This document shows, one piece after another, positions 1 through 9,100 of a stretch of DNA of 39,687 bases. How positions within the stretch are numbered: the first letter of the stretch is position 1; each line of letters begins with the position of its first letter. The notes beneath the pieces are model-generated. The model was not told the DNA's origin. It was given only the letters and a program-made list of their open reading frames with translations, and did no database searches. Where the stretch lies: NCBI RefSeq assembly GCF_000308515.1, contig NZ_BAFV01000055.1, positions 1-39,687 on the forward strand. Direction: 5' to 3'. This DNA is from Nocardia carnea NBRC 14403 (GTDB lineage: Bacteria; Actinomycetota; Actinomycetes; Mycobacteriales; Mycobacteriaceae). The position numbers and the translations under genes are program-made.

Positions 1-161
1 AACCGGCCGGCGCTTCGTGAAGCTGCATGTTCTCCATAGTAGGCGCGACGAACCGGCCGGTCCGCCACGGCGGGGCGGCTTCGCGCTCGGTGAACATCCG
101 GCCGGACCGGTGACGGTCGCCGCGCGGCCGGACGATGCTCCCGGGCCGGGCCGGTGACCGC

Positions 162-1115
162 TCATTTCGCGGACGTACCTGCTCCGTCGGCGGCCACCCA
201 CGATTCCACGATGGTGCGGGCGATGGATACCGAGCCCGGCAGCAGCAGCTTCGGCTCCCCCTCCGGAGCGGGGTCGATTCCCGCGCCCGGCCGGGCGGGC
301 CAGCCGCCGGCCGCCAGTGCCGCGTGCACCTCGTCGCGGGTGAACCAGCGTGCCTCGGCGATCTCACCGTCGGTGAACACCAGCGGCTGCTCCGGATCGG
401 CGAGCGCGCAGAAGCCGAGCATCAGCGACCGCGGGAACGGCCACGGTTGGCTGCCGAGATAGCGGATATCGCGGACCGCGAGCCCGACCTCCTCGAGCAT
501 CTCCCGTTCGACACAGCGTTCGAGCGATTCGCCGGCCTCGACGAACCCCGCCAGCAGGGAGAACATCGTCGCCGGCCAGCTGTGCTGGCGGGCCAGCAGG
601 ACCCGGTCGCCCCCGTCGTGGATCAGGCAGATCACTGCCGGGTCGGTGCGCGGGAAATCCTCCCGGCCGTCCTCGGTCACCCGCGACCACCCGGCCTTGG
701 CGGGGATCATCGGGCTTCCGTCGGCGCCGTGGAACGCCGCCCCGGCATGCCAGTTGATCAACGCGAGTGCGGCGGACAGCACTCCGGCGGTGAAATCGTC
801 GATCCGGCTGTCGGCGAGCTGACGCAGGTCCCGTAGTTCGCCGGTGAGTTCGCGATCACGGACAGCCCACAGGTGCACGCCCTCGTGGACACCGAGAAAC
901 ACCGCATCCGGGCTCGGCTCGGCCGATAGTTCGGTAGCGGCTTCCCAGACCAGAGCTCCGGATTCGTAGCGCACGGCACCGCGCCGGCCGATCCGTAACA
1001 GCCGGGCGGTGGCCCAGCCTTCCTTCAACACATGCGCGTCGCCGCGCAGGTGGTCGGCGCGGTCGAGCGCCGAACGGGACAACAAAGGGATCTGGTTGAG
1101 CTCGAATACCGCCAC
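162..1115 (-). CDS. nudC: NAD+ diphosphatase NudC (Nudix hydrolase)
   Basis: This 317-residue protein hydrolyses NAD(H) to NMN(H) and AMP, and in bacteria the family can also remove NAD caps from RNA. The Nudix box (G-x5-E-x7-REUxEExGU) is complete at residues 190-212, with the core REMLEEVG. It is followed by the NudC-specific SQPWPFP motif at 222-228, which separates NudC from other Nudix enzymes. The four-cysteine zinc ribbon of E. coli NudC, expected around residues 120-155, is absent: that stretch contains no Cys at all. The start is a GTG at 1115, giving MAVFELNQIP. It lies 40 bp downstream of the K+ channel gene on the same strand, as I recall for Rv3199c-Rv3200c in M. tuberculosis, so the two are probably co-transcribed. 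The assignment is firm; the cytosolic location is inferred from the lack of a signal peptide. Confidence 0.93.
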   Translation of the reverse strand: MAVFELNQIPLLSRSALDRADHLRGDAHVLKEGWATARLLRIGRRGAVRYESGALVWEAATELSAEPSPDAVFLGVHEGVHLWAVRDRELTGELRDLRQLADSRIDDFTAGVLSAALALINWHAGAAFHGADGSPMIPAKAGWSRVTEDGREDFPRTDPAVICLIHDGGDRVLLARQHSWPATMFSLLAGFVEAGESLERCVEREMLEEVGLAVRDIRYLGSQPWPFPRSLMLGFCALADPEQPLVFTDGEIAEARWFTRDEVHAALAAGGWPARPGAGIDPAPEGEPKLLLPGSVSIARTIVESWVAADGAGTSAK

Positions 1116-1155
1116 GTCCCGAGACTATCGCGGCGCGAACCGCGGAGTCTGCGGG

Positions 1156-2232
1156 TCAGCGAGCGCGACGGATATAGAGCAGTTTGTCCCCGGCTTCCAG
1201 GGCGTCGACAGCCGGTTCGCCGACCCGGACCAGATCGCCGTCGCGCACCACACCGAGCACGATATCGCTGAGATGGCGCGGCGATCCGCCGACCTCACCC
1301 GGTTCGACCTCACGTTCGGCGACCGCGAAACCGTGTTCGGGGGTGAGCAGATCCTCCATCATCTCCACGACACTGGGTGTGGTGGTCGCGATACCGAGCA
1401 GCCGGCCGGTGGTCTCCGAGGACACCACCACCGAATCGGCGCCGGATTGGCGCAGCAGGTGGGTGTTCTCCGATTCCCGGATCGAGGCGACGATCTTCGC
1501 CTTCTTGGTGATCTCCCGGGCGCTCAGGGTGACCAGCACCGCGGTGTCGTCGCGGTTTGCGGCCACGATGACCGAAGCCGCGTTCTGTACGCCCGCCAAT
1601 CGCAGGACATCGGATTGCGTGGCCGTCCCGTGCACGGTGACCAGGCCCGCGGTGGCGGCGGCTTCGAGAGCCACGGCGTCGGTGTCGACGACAACGATTT
1701 CGGAGGGCTGCACCCCGTCCCCGATCATGGCGTCGATAGCGGTGCGGCCTTTGGTGCCGTACCCGACGACGACGGTGTGATTACGCACGGTGCGCCTCCA
1801 ACGCTGGATCTTCAAGGCCTGGCGGGAACGTTCGGTGAGCACGGCCAGGGTGGTGCCGACCAGGACGATGAGGAACAGCACCCGCAGCGGTGTGATGACG
1901 AAGATATTCACCAACCGCGCTGAATCGGTGACCGGTGCGATATCGCCGTATCCGGTGGTGGACAGCGATACGGTCGCGTAATAGAACGCGTCGAGCAGGT
2001 CCACCGAACCGTCGGAATTGTCGTTGTAACCGTCGCGGCCGAGGTAGACGACGATCGCAGCGGTGCACAGCAAACCGATCGCGAACAGCACCCGGCGGGT
2101 CAGCGAAATCCACGGACTGCTCTGTGCCTCCGGAATACGCAGCAACCCGACCAGTGCGAAATCCGGACGCTCGCCGCCGAGCCGCCCGCGCCCACCCAAC
2201 TGGGCGAACCGGGCACTGACCGGGGCTACCAT
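1156..2232 (-). CDS. RCK-domain potassium channel (Rv3200c-like)
   Basis: A 358-residue membrane protein. One transmembrane helix (about residues 46-63) is followed by a pore loop with the K+ selectivity filter TTGYGD at 92-97 and a second helix at about 107-130, so each subunit is a two-TM channel of the MthK type. A cytoplasmic TrkA-N/RCK domain follows, with a Rossmann GYGTKGRT motif and a VVVD turn that would bind a nucleotide or ligand, and then a TrkA-C domain in the last 75 residues. The role is ligand-gated K+ conductance at the plasma membrane. The ATG start at 2232 has GGGG seven bases upstream; a shorter start nearer the first helix is possible. It is encoded just upstream of nudC on the same strand. 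No physiological link between the two is visible beyond conserved neighbourhood. Confidence 0.88.
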   Translation of the reverse strand: MVAPVSARFAQLGGRGRLGGERPDFALVGLLRIPEAQSSPWISLTRRVLFAIGLLCTAAIVVYLGRDGYNDNSDGSVDLLDAFYYATVSLSTTGYGDIAPVTDSARLVNIFVITPLRVLFLIVLVGTTLAVLTERSRQALKIQRWRRTVRNHTVVVGYGTKGRTAIDAMIGDGVQPSEIVVVDTDAVALEAAATAGLVTVHGTATQSDVLRLAGVQNAASVIVAANRDDTAVLVTLSAREITKKAKIVASIRESENTHLLRQSGADSVVVSSETTGRLLGIATTTPSVVEMMEDLLTPEHGFAVAEREVEPGEVGGSPRHLSDIVLGVVRDGDLVRVGEPAVDALEAGDKLLYIRRAR

Positions 2233-2372
2233 CCGCTACCCCGGGAATTCGACACCCTCAGTCCCTCCGACACAGCTCGGGAGCCTACCCGCTCACAGAC
2301 CGTGAGGCCCGCTGCGCGCCCCGGCGGTCCACGGGCCGCCTTTTCCCGTATCAACGGATTACGGTGGAGCTC

Positions 2373-2789
2373 ATGGCAGACGACACACCTCCGGGCACCA
2401 CCCCCGAGCCGGGCCGCACCCCCGCGCTGCGGCTGGCCGCAATCCTCCTGGGGGCCGGGGTCATGCATTTCGTGGCTCCCAAACCGTTCGATTCCATTGT
2501 GCCGAAACAGTTGCCGGGGAAAGCGCGCTCATATACGTATTGGTCCGGAGTGGCCGAAATCGGTGTCGGGACCGCATTGTTGATCCCGCGGACCCGGCGG
2601 CTCGGCGGGCGGCTCGCCGCTCTGCTGTTCATCGCGGTGTTCCCCGCCAATATCCAGTTCACCGCGGATTCGGTGGGCAACCCGAAGGCACCGTTCGCGC
2701 TCAAGGCGATCTCGATGCTGCGCCTGCCCCTGCAGGTGCCGTTGATCACGCAGGCATTGGCGGTGGGTCGGCGGACACCGCGCCGCTGA
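2373..2789 (+). CDS. DoxX-like small integral membrane protein
   Basis: About 138 residues with roughly four hydrophobic segments: LAAILLGAGVMHF near the start, then one containing GVAEIGVGTALLI, then LAALLFIAVFPANIQF, then a C-terminal amphipathic stretch. This spacing, with the early MHF and the later FPANIQ, resembles DoxX-family membrane proteins, whose biochemical role is mostly unknown. I chose the ATG at 2373 because GGTGGAG lies just before it; an in-frame GTG at 2364 would add three residues. It is a single plus-strand gene between two minus-strand units: divergent from the K+ channel (140 bp between starts) and convergent with adnB (13 bp between ends). No partner gene is evident. 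The family call is moderately sure, the function unknown. Confidence 0.7.
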   Translation: MADDTPPGTTPEPGRTPALRLAAILLGAGVMHFVAPKPFDSIVPKQLPGKARSYTYWSGVAEIGVGTALLIPRTRRLGGRLAALLFIAVFPANIQFTADSVGNPKAPFALKAISMLRLPLQVPLITQALAVGRRTPRR

Positions 2790-2802
2790 ATACATACCGG
2801 CG

Positions 2803-5800
2803 TTACTGCCGGGATTTCTCGTCCGGAAGGCCGGCGCGTTCCGCCCCCGGTGTGTTCGTGAGCAGTTCGGTGAGTTCCTCGGGCCCGGGCAACCGGTCCG
2901 GGGAGACGGTCCGGCCGGTGTGCACATAGTGGAAGGCGGCGCCGACGCGTTTCAGCACCTGCTCTTCGGCCTCGCCGGACCGCGCCGCCAACAGGCGCGC
3001 CCAGGCCAGGCGGTAGACGGCCAGCTGCATAGCGACCGCTGGTTCGTCGGCGGGACCGGGTTCGGCGCCGGTTTTCCAGTCGACGACGGTCCAGCCGTCT
3101 CCCGGTTCGGCGAAAACGGCGTCCATCCGGCCGCGGATCACGATCCCGGCGATGGTGGTTTCGAACGGCACCTCGATCTCCACCGGTCGGCGTGCCGACC
3201 AGCGCGAGGACAAGAACGCCTCCTGCATCCGGGCCAGTTCCACATCGGCCGCTGCGCCGGCGTCCGCGGAGCCGGGCAGATCGTCGAGGCCGGGTAGCTG
3301 GTCGGTAGCGAACCAGCGCTGGACCCAGGCGTGGAAGGCGGTGCCGCGGCGGGCCAGTGGATTCGGCGGGTACGGCAGCGGGCGGCGCAGCCGGGCGGCG
3401 AGTTTGCCCGGGTCGGCGCGCATTTCGACCAGCGCGGTGGCGGGGAGCTGGCTGGGCAGTTCCACATCGGTGACCGTGGCCGCCGTCGACCGGAATTCGG
3501 CGAGCAGCGCATCCACATCGGCCGCCCAGCCGTCCGGATCGTCGTCCGGTTCCGGTTCGGGTGCTCCGGCCGCCAGGTCGGCCAGCGCGGCGTCGACGAG
3601 AGCGGCTCCCTCCTCGATATCGGTGCGCCGGGCGCCCAGCGGGTCGTCGGGCCAGGGCGCGGTATCCGGGGTCGCGGCCAGCGGGTTCGTTTCGCCCTCT
3701 TCCGGTTCCGGCGCCCAATACGCGATCTCCATCCCGCTGTCCGGCAACTCGGCGGCTGCCTTCACCTCGAGCAGGAACTCCGAGGGACCTTTCGGCTTGT
3801 CGCCGGATTCGGGCCAGTGGTGGGCGGAGACCAGCAGTACACGTTCGGTTCTGGTCAGCGCGACATAGAAGAGACGGCGGTCCTCGTCCAGCCGGCGGCG
3901 CTGTAGCGCCTTCTTGTGTGCGGTCAGGCAACGCTGCAGGTCGGCACGGTCGGCGCAGTCGGCGAGATCCAGCACCGGCACCCCGTCCGGCGAATCGGCA
4001 GTGGCGCGGTCACCACGCAGCGAGGTGGGCAGCTCGGCCAGCGCGCCCAGCCAGGTGTTCACCCCGCGGGTGGACGGGAACACCTCCCTGCACACATGGG
4101 GTACCGCGACCACCTCCCATTCCAGGCCTTTGGCCGCGTGCACGGTGAGCACCTGGACGCGGTCCGGGGCGACCTCCACCTCCCCGGGTTCCAGGCCGTT
4201 CTCCACCGATTCCGCGGCCGCGAGGAACGCCAGCAACCCACCGAGGCTCGCCCCGGTATCCGCGGCGTAACCAGCGACGACTTCGGCGAAGGCATCCAGA
4301 TGTTCACGTCCCGCACCGGAACCGGTCAGGGCACGCCGCGCCTGCGCCTCCACACCGACCCCGATGGTGCGCTCCACATCGGCGACCAGTTCGGTCAGCG
4401 GCTGCCCGGCTCGTTCCCGCAGCGTCGCCAGTTCCGCGCCCAGCGTGGTGATCCGCCGATATCCGGCGGCCGAATAGCGTTGTGGCGGACCGGGGTCGGC
4501 GATCGCATCGGCCAGGCCGGCACGTTCGGCAGGTTCCGGCGCCACCTCGCGCAGCGCCGCGGCCAGTGTGCTCGCATCGGTGATTTCGCCGCCGGGGTCG
4601 TGGCCGATCGACAGTTCCCGCGCCCGCCGGGCCAGTGCGGCCAGATCGGCCACGCCGAGTCGCCAGCGGGCGCCGGTGAGGATCCGCACCGCCGCACTGC
4701 CGGCCGCCGGGTCGGCGATGAGGCGCAGGGTCGCAACGATATCGGCGACCTCCGGCGTCGCCAGCAACCCGCCGAGACCGACGATCTCCACCGGCAGCCC
4801 CTGCGCACGTAACTGTTCGGCGAGCTCGGCGGCATCGGCGTTCCGGCGGATCAGCACCGCCGAGGTGGGCGGTGGCCGCTGCGCATCGCGGGCGCGCGCC
4901 CATTCGGCGGCGATCCGCTCGGCGATCCAGCGGCGCTCGCCGGTCACAGTGGCGCACAACGCGAGAGCGAGATCGCCGGGTACGGCCTCGGGTTTGGCCC
5001 GCAGCGGATCCACCGTGACCCCGCCGCTCGCACGGGCCGCCGCACGCAGCGGCTCGACGACCATATTCGCCAGGTTCAGCGCCTCCGGCGGGTTACGCCA
5101 GCTGGTGAGCAGCGGCAGGACCGGCGCGGGATCGCCCGGTCCGCGCGGGAAATCGGTGGTGAACCTGGGCAGGTTGGCCGCCGACGCACCACGCCACCCG
5201 TAGATCGACTGCATGGGATCGCCGACCGCGGTCACCGCCGGCGCCTGCGGTTCGCTGCGCCGGGGGCCACTGCGTTCGGCCGCGTACCCGGCGCCGAACA
5301 GGGCCGAGAGCAGGATGCGCTGCGCGTGACCGGTGTCCTGGTATTCGTCGAGCAGGACCAGCCGGAACCGCCCCCGTTCGGCATCGGCGACCTCGCGATG
5401 TTCGGCCGCGAGCCGCGCAGCCAGCGACATCTGGGCCCCGAAGTCGAGTGCGCCGCGCTGATGGAGGGTTTCGCGTAGTTGCCGGACCAGCGGCAACAGC
5501 GCGACTCGTTCCCGCTGCGCCCGCAGAATCGCCAGCAGCTCCTTGTTCGGTCCACCCCGCTGGCGGGGTCCGGGCGGCAGAGTGTGGACCAGTTTCTCCA
5601 GCTCGGTATGCGCTTCGGACAGCTGTTCGGGTTCGACGAGATGTTCGGCGAGCTGACCGGACAGGGCGAGAACTGCCTCGGTGACGGTCAACGGTGCGCG
5701 ATCGGTCTCCAGATCGCCGTCCCAGCCGCGTACCACCTGATGCGCGACCTGCCACAGCTGGGTTTCGGTGAGCAGCGCCGCCGACGGTTCCACCGGTAGC

Positions 5801-6198
5801 AGCAACCCGTGTTCGCGAAGCAACCGGCCGGCATAGGAGTGATACGTGCTGATCTCCGGTTCCGCGGCGGTCAAGGTGGTGCGCAACTCGCCGGTGGGGT
5901 CCAGATCACGGAGCAGGCGCGAGCCGGCCAGCCGCGCCAGCCGGGTCCGGATCCGGGCGGTGAGCTGCTGGGCGGCCTTCCGGGTGAAGGTCAGGCCCAG
6001 CACTTCCTCCGGGGTGACGAGACGATTCGCCACCATCCAGACGACCCGCGCCGCCATGGTCTCGGTTTTCCCCGCCCCCGCACCCGCCACCACCAGCGCC
6101 GGACCCGGTGGTGCGGCGATCACCGCGGCCTGTTCCGCGGTCGGCGGAGGTAGGCCGAGCGTGTCGGCCAGCTGCCCCGGTGTGACCCGGGCGCTCAC
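2803..6198 (-). CDS. adnB: AdnB, lead motor-nuclease subunit of AdnAB
   Basis: A 1131-residue UvrD-type helicase fused to a RecB-type nuclease. Motifs in order are Walker A GAGAGKT (39-45), TFTRKAAQQL (motif Ia), LLDEYQDT (motif II), GDPMQSIYGWRGA (motif III), LTVHAAKGLEWE (motif V) and ALTRTERVLLVS (motif VI). The C-terminal nuclease has RRGTAFH, then VVDWKTG near residue 1040 with the metal-binding Asp and Lys, then MQLAVYRLAW. In mycobacteria AdnAB resects double-strand breaks, and AdnB is the subunit whose motor drives translocation (established knowledge). The start is a GTG at 6198 that overlaps the TGA of adnA (GTGA), so the two subunits are translationally coupled. The length is close to what I recall for mycobacterial AdnB (about 1100). 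No Fe-S cysteine set is seen, in contrast to AdnA. Confidence 0.93.
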   Translation of the reverse strand: MSARVTPGQLADTLGLPPPTAEQAAVIAAPPGPALVVAGAGAGKTETMAARVVWMVANRLVTPEEVLGLTFTRKAAQQLTARIRTRLARLAGSRLLRDLDPTGELRTTLTAAEPEISTYHSYAGRLLREHGLLLPVEPSAALLTETQLWQVAHQVVRGWDGDLETDRAPLTVTEAVLALSGQLAEHLVEPEQLSEAHTELEKLVHTLPPGPRQRGGPNKELLAILRAQRERVALLPLVRQLRETLHQRGALDFGAQMSLAARLAAEHREVADAERGRFRLVLLDEYQDTGHAQRILLSALFGAGYAAERSGPRRSEPQAPAVTAVGDPMQSIYGWRGASAANLPRFTTDFPRGPGDPAPVLPLLTSWRNPPEALNLANMVVEPLRAAARASGGVTVDPLRAKPEAVPGDLALALCATVTGERRWIAERIAAEWARARDAQRPPPTSAVLIRRNADAAELAEQLRAQGLPVEIVGLGGLLATPEVADIVATLRLIADPAAGSAAVRILTGARWRLGVADLAALARRARELSIGHDPGGEITDASTLAAALREVAPEPAERAGLADAIADPGPPQRYSAAGYRRITTLGAELATLRERAGQPLTELVADVERTIGVGVEAQARRALTGSGAGREHLDAFAEVVAGYAADTGASLGGLLAFLAAAESVENGLEPGEVEVAPDRVQVLTVHAAKGLEWEVVAVPHVCREVFPSTRGVNTWLGALAELPTSLRGDRATADSPDGVPVLDLADCADRADLQRCLTAHKKALQRRRLDEDRRLFYVALTRTERVLLVSAHHWPESGDKPKGPSEFLLEVKAAAELPDSGMEIAYWAPEPEEGETNPLAATPDTAPWPDDPLGARRTDIEEGAALVDAALADLAAGAPEPEPDDDPDGWAADVDALLAEFRSTAATVTDVELPSQLPATALVEMRADPGKLAARLRRPLPYPPNPLARRGTAFHAWVQRWFATDQLPGLDDLPGSADAGAAADVELARMQEAFLSSRWSARRPVEIEVPFETTIAGIVIRGRMDAVFAEPGDGWTVVDWKTGAEPGPADEPAVAMQLAVYRLAWARLLAARSGEAEEQVLKRVGAAFHYVHTGRTVSPDRLPGPEELTELLTNTPGAERAGLPDEKSRQ

Positions 6199-9100
6199 TC
6201 GTCGGTCACCTGACGTCCGGCGTCCTGAACCGGGCAGCTGTTCTTCACGGCGCAGTGGCGGCAGCCGTCGTTGCGGATCGCCAGGAAGCCGGGGCCGGCG
6301 GTGGTCGCGGCGGCCGTGTGGATCGTGTCCCGCCAGGTCTCGAGAGCTTCGGCGTCGAACGCTGGCTGGACACGTTCCTTCGCGACCCCGCTGGAAGCCG
6401 GAAGTCCGACATACACCAGCCGCGCGCCGCCGGGTTCGGGGTCGGCCGTGGTGTCGTCGAGCGCACCCGCGGCCGCCGCGACCTGGTAGGTCGCCAGCTG
6501 GGCGTGCTGAGCGGCATCGGCCTCGCTGACCGGGTTCTTCCCCGTTTTCACATCCACGATCACGAACCGGCCCCGGTCGTCACGTTCGAGACGGTCGATC
6601 CGGCCGCGGATCCGGACCGCGGGCGTCTCCTCGCCGCGACCGGGCAGTTCGCAATCGACCGGCACCTCGACACCGGCCTGCGTCAGTTCGGCGCGGGTAC
6701 TGCGTACCCAGGCCACGAACGCGTCCAGCATGGCCTCGGTGCGGCGCAGTTCCTGCCGGGAGTGCCAGCTGGCTTCGGGATCGATACTCGCCCAGCTCCG
6801 GGCGAGTTCGGCACGCACCCGGTCGAGCGGGACCCGGCCCGCGAGCGCCTGCACCAGGGTGTGCACCAAGGTTCCCTTCACGGCGTGCGGGTTCTCCCCG
6901 TCCGAACCGCCGTGCCGTTCCAGCGCCCAGCGCAGCGGGCAGGTGCGCAGCAGCTCGACCGTCGACGGGGACAGCGCGACCGGCCCGTCGTCGTCCCACA
7001 GGGTCTCGGTGGAGCTGAGACCGGGGACGCCGTACCAGTCGCCGGGCGCGGTACCGGGTATCCCGGCCAGTGCCAGCCGGGCCAGCTGCGCGGCTGCGCG
7101 GTGACGGCGTTCGGCACCGGCGTCCGGATCGCAGACGATCGCCCGCAGTTCGGCTACCAGCGCATGCAGCGCCAGCACCCGGCCCGGCTCCGCGATCGGG
7201 AGAGCGCCCGGCTCCCCGTCGGATTCGCCACCCACCAGTTCGGCCAGGAACCGGGACGGCACCAGATCGCGTTCACCGGTCACCGATTCCACCGCCGTCA
7301 CCAGCAGTGAACGCCGGGCCCGGCTGCAGGCGAGGAACAGCAGCCGGCGTTCCTCGGCCAGAATCGGCGCGGACCGGCTCACCCGCTCGGTGATACCGGC
7401 GACCTGATCCACCAAATCCTCGGTGTGCAACAAGGTGCCGCGGGGACGCGGATCCGGCCAGATCCCCTCCTGGACCCCGGCGACCGCGACGACCTCCCAC
7501 TCCCGCCCGGCCGCGGCATGTGCACTCAGCAGATCGACGGCCTCGTCCTGCCGCGACCGCGCCGCGCGATCCTGCGCGATCTGCTGCTGGGTCAGGTATT
7601 CCACGAAACCCTCGATGGTCGCGCCCGGTAACCGGTCGGTGTAGGCGGCGGCCGCATCGAACAGCGCGACCGCCGCGTCGAGGTCGCGATCGGCCTGCAT
7701 CCCCGCCGCCCCACCGCGCTCCGACTGCGCCAGCCAGCGCTTCTCCAGCCGCGACCCGGTCCACAGCGCCCACAGCACATCCTCGAGGCTGCCGCCGTCG
7801 CGTCGGATCCGGCGGGCGCGGTCGAGCGCGCGCAACGCCCGGTTCAGCGGTGCGAGCTCGACCTCGGTGAGACCCGCGAGAATCCGCTCGTCCCCCGAAC
7901 CGAGGAGCAGGTCGCGCAGGATATCCACCGAAGGGCGATCGGCAATGGGCCCGGGACCGTCGGCGGTACCGGTATCGCCGACGGCCGTTCTGCCGCCGTC
8001 GCCGTCTCCCGGTGCGGCACGACGACCCGCCACCCCGGTGCTGTTCCCGGCCGACACACGTTCGGCGTCCTGGAGACCGACCTCGCTACCGGCCCCATCC
8101 GCCGGCCGCGTTTCTTGCGCAGGCAGTGCACCGGTTTCCTCGTTCACGAACTGCCCCGCCGGGTCCGGGACTGCGCCGGGCGACCGATGCGCTTGTACGG
8201 TCTCGTGCCGACCGGCAACCGAGCCGGCGCTCCGTATGGAGTCTCGATGGCCCACAGCACGCTGCGCAGCCGGATGAAAGCCGGTCGGCCGCCGATGATC
8301 CGGGCCGAGGTGACCGGCGAGGTCGTCCCCGGGCGCGCCGACATGGTTCGAGCCGGACCCTCCGGGCCGGGCCGGGACCCCGGTCTTGTCCACCGGAGCC
8401 CGCGGCATGTCGTCGGCAGTCGACGGGGAGCCGGCGGTGTTGTCGCTGCCGCCCGGGCCCGCCGATGTCGATCCGAATCCATCGCCGCCCGAGTGCTCCT
8501 GAGGCGAGCTGAACCCGTCGTCTGTTTCGGCGGAAGCCGGCTGCGGCCCGATCTCGTCGTGTTCCCGGCCCGCCGCCAACTGGTGGCCGGCCGCCGTGGG
8601 TGCCGTACCTTCGTCGGGAGCATCCGGTGAGGGGGCGAACTCGTCGTCTTCGTCCGGGCGCTCCGGCGGGAGCCCGTCCCACGGGTCGTCGTAGGACCGG
8701 TCCCCATCGAGACCGAACCAGTCCGCGTCCTCGGCGTAGCGGACCGTGTCGTCGGCGAGACGGTCCGCGTCACGGAAGAATTCGGGGCGCGGGAAGTCGT
8801 CGGGGCGTTGTGCCTGTGTTGATTCCGGGTCGGGGATCGGCGGCTCGTATTCCGGTTCGGTCGGCGCGTATTCGGGATCGGGTAGCGCGTATTCGGGCTC
8901 GGACAGGTCGGTTCCCGGTTCGTGCAGCGCACCTCCGGGCTCATGCGGTTCGGCCGCAGCATCTCCGGACTCGCGCGGTTCGCCCGCAGCGTCCCCGGAC
9001 TCGCGCGGTTCGCCCGCAGCGTCCCCGGACTCGCCCGGTCCGACCGCAGCGTCCCCGGACTCGCCCGGTCCGACCGCAGCGTCCCCGGACTCGCCCGGTC

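Noticed and set aside
1..161. Repeated CCGGCCGG palindromes (52-61 and 97-106) and the decamer AACCGGCCGG at 1 and 51
   Set aside because: Short self-complementary GC words are expected often in DNA of this composition. No gene, promoter or terminator could be supported in this 161-bp stretch downstream of nudC.
135..836. Long plus-strand open frame opposite nudC
   Set aside because: It is a shadow frame caused by high third-position GC. The minus strand encodes a clear NudC, and the plus frame has Arg/Gly/Ala-rich content without any motif.
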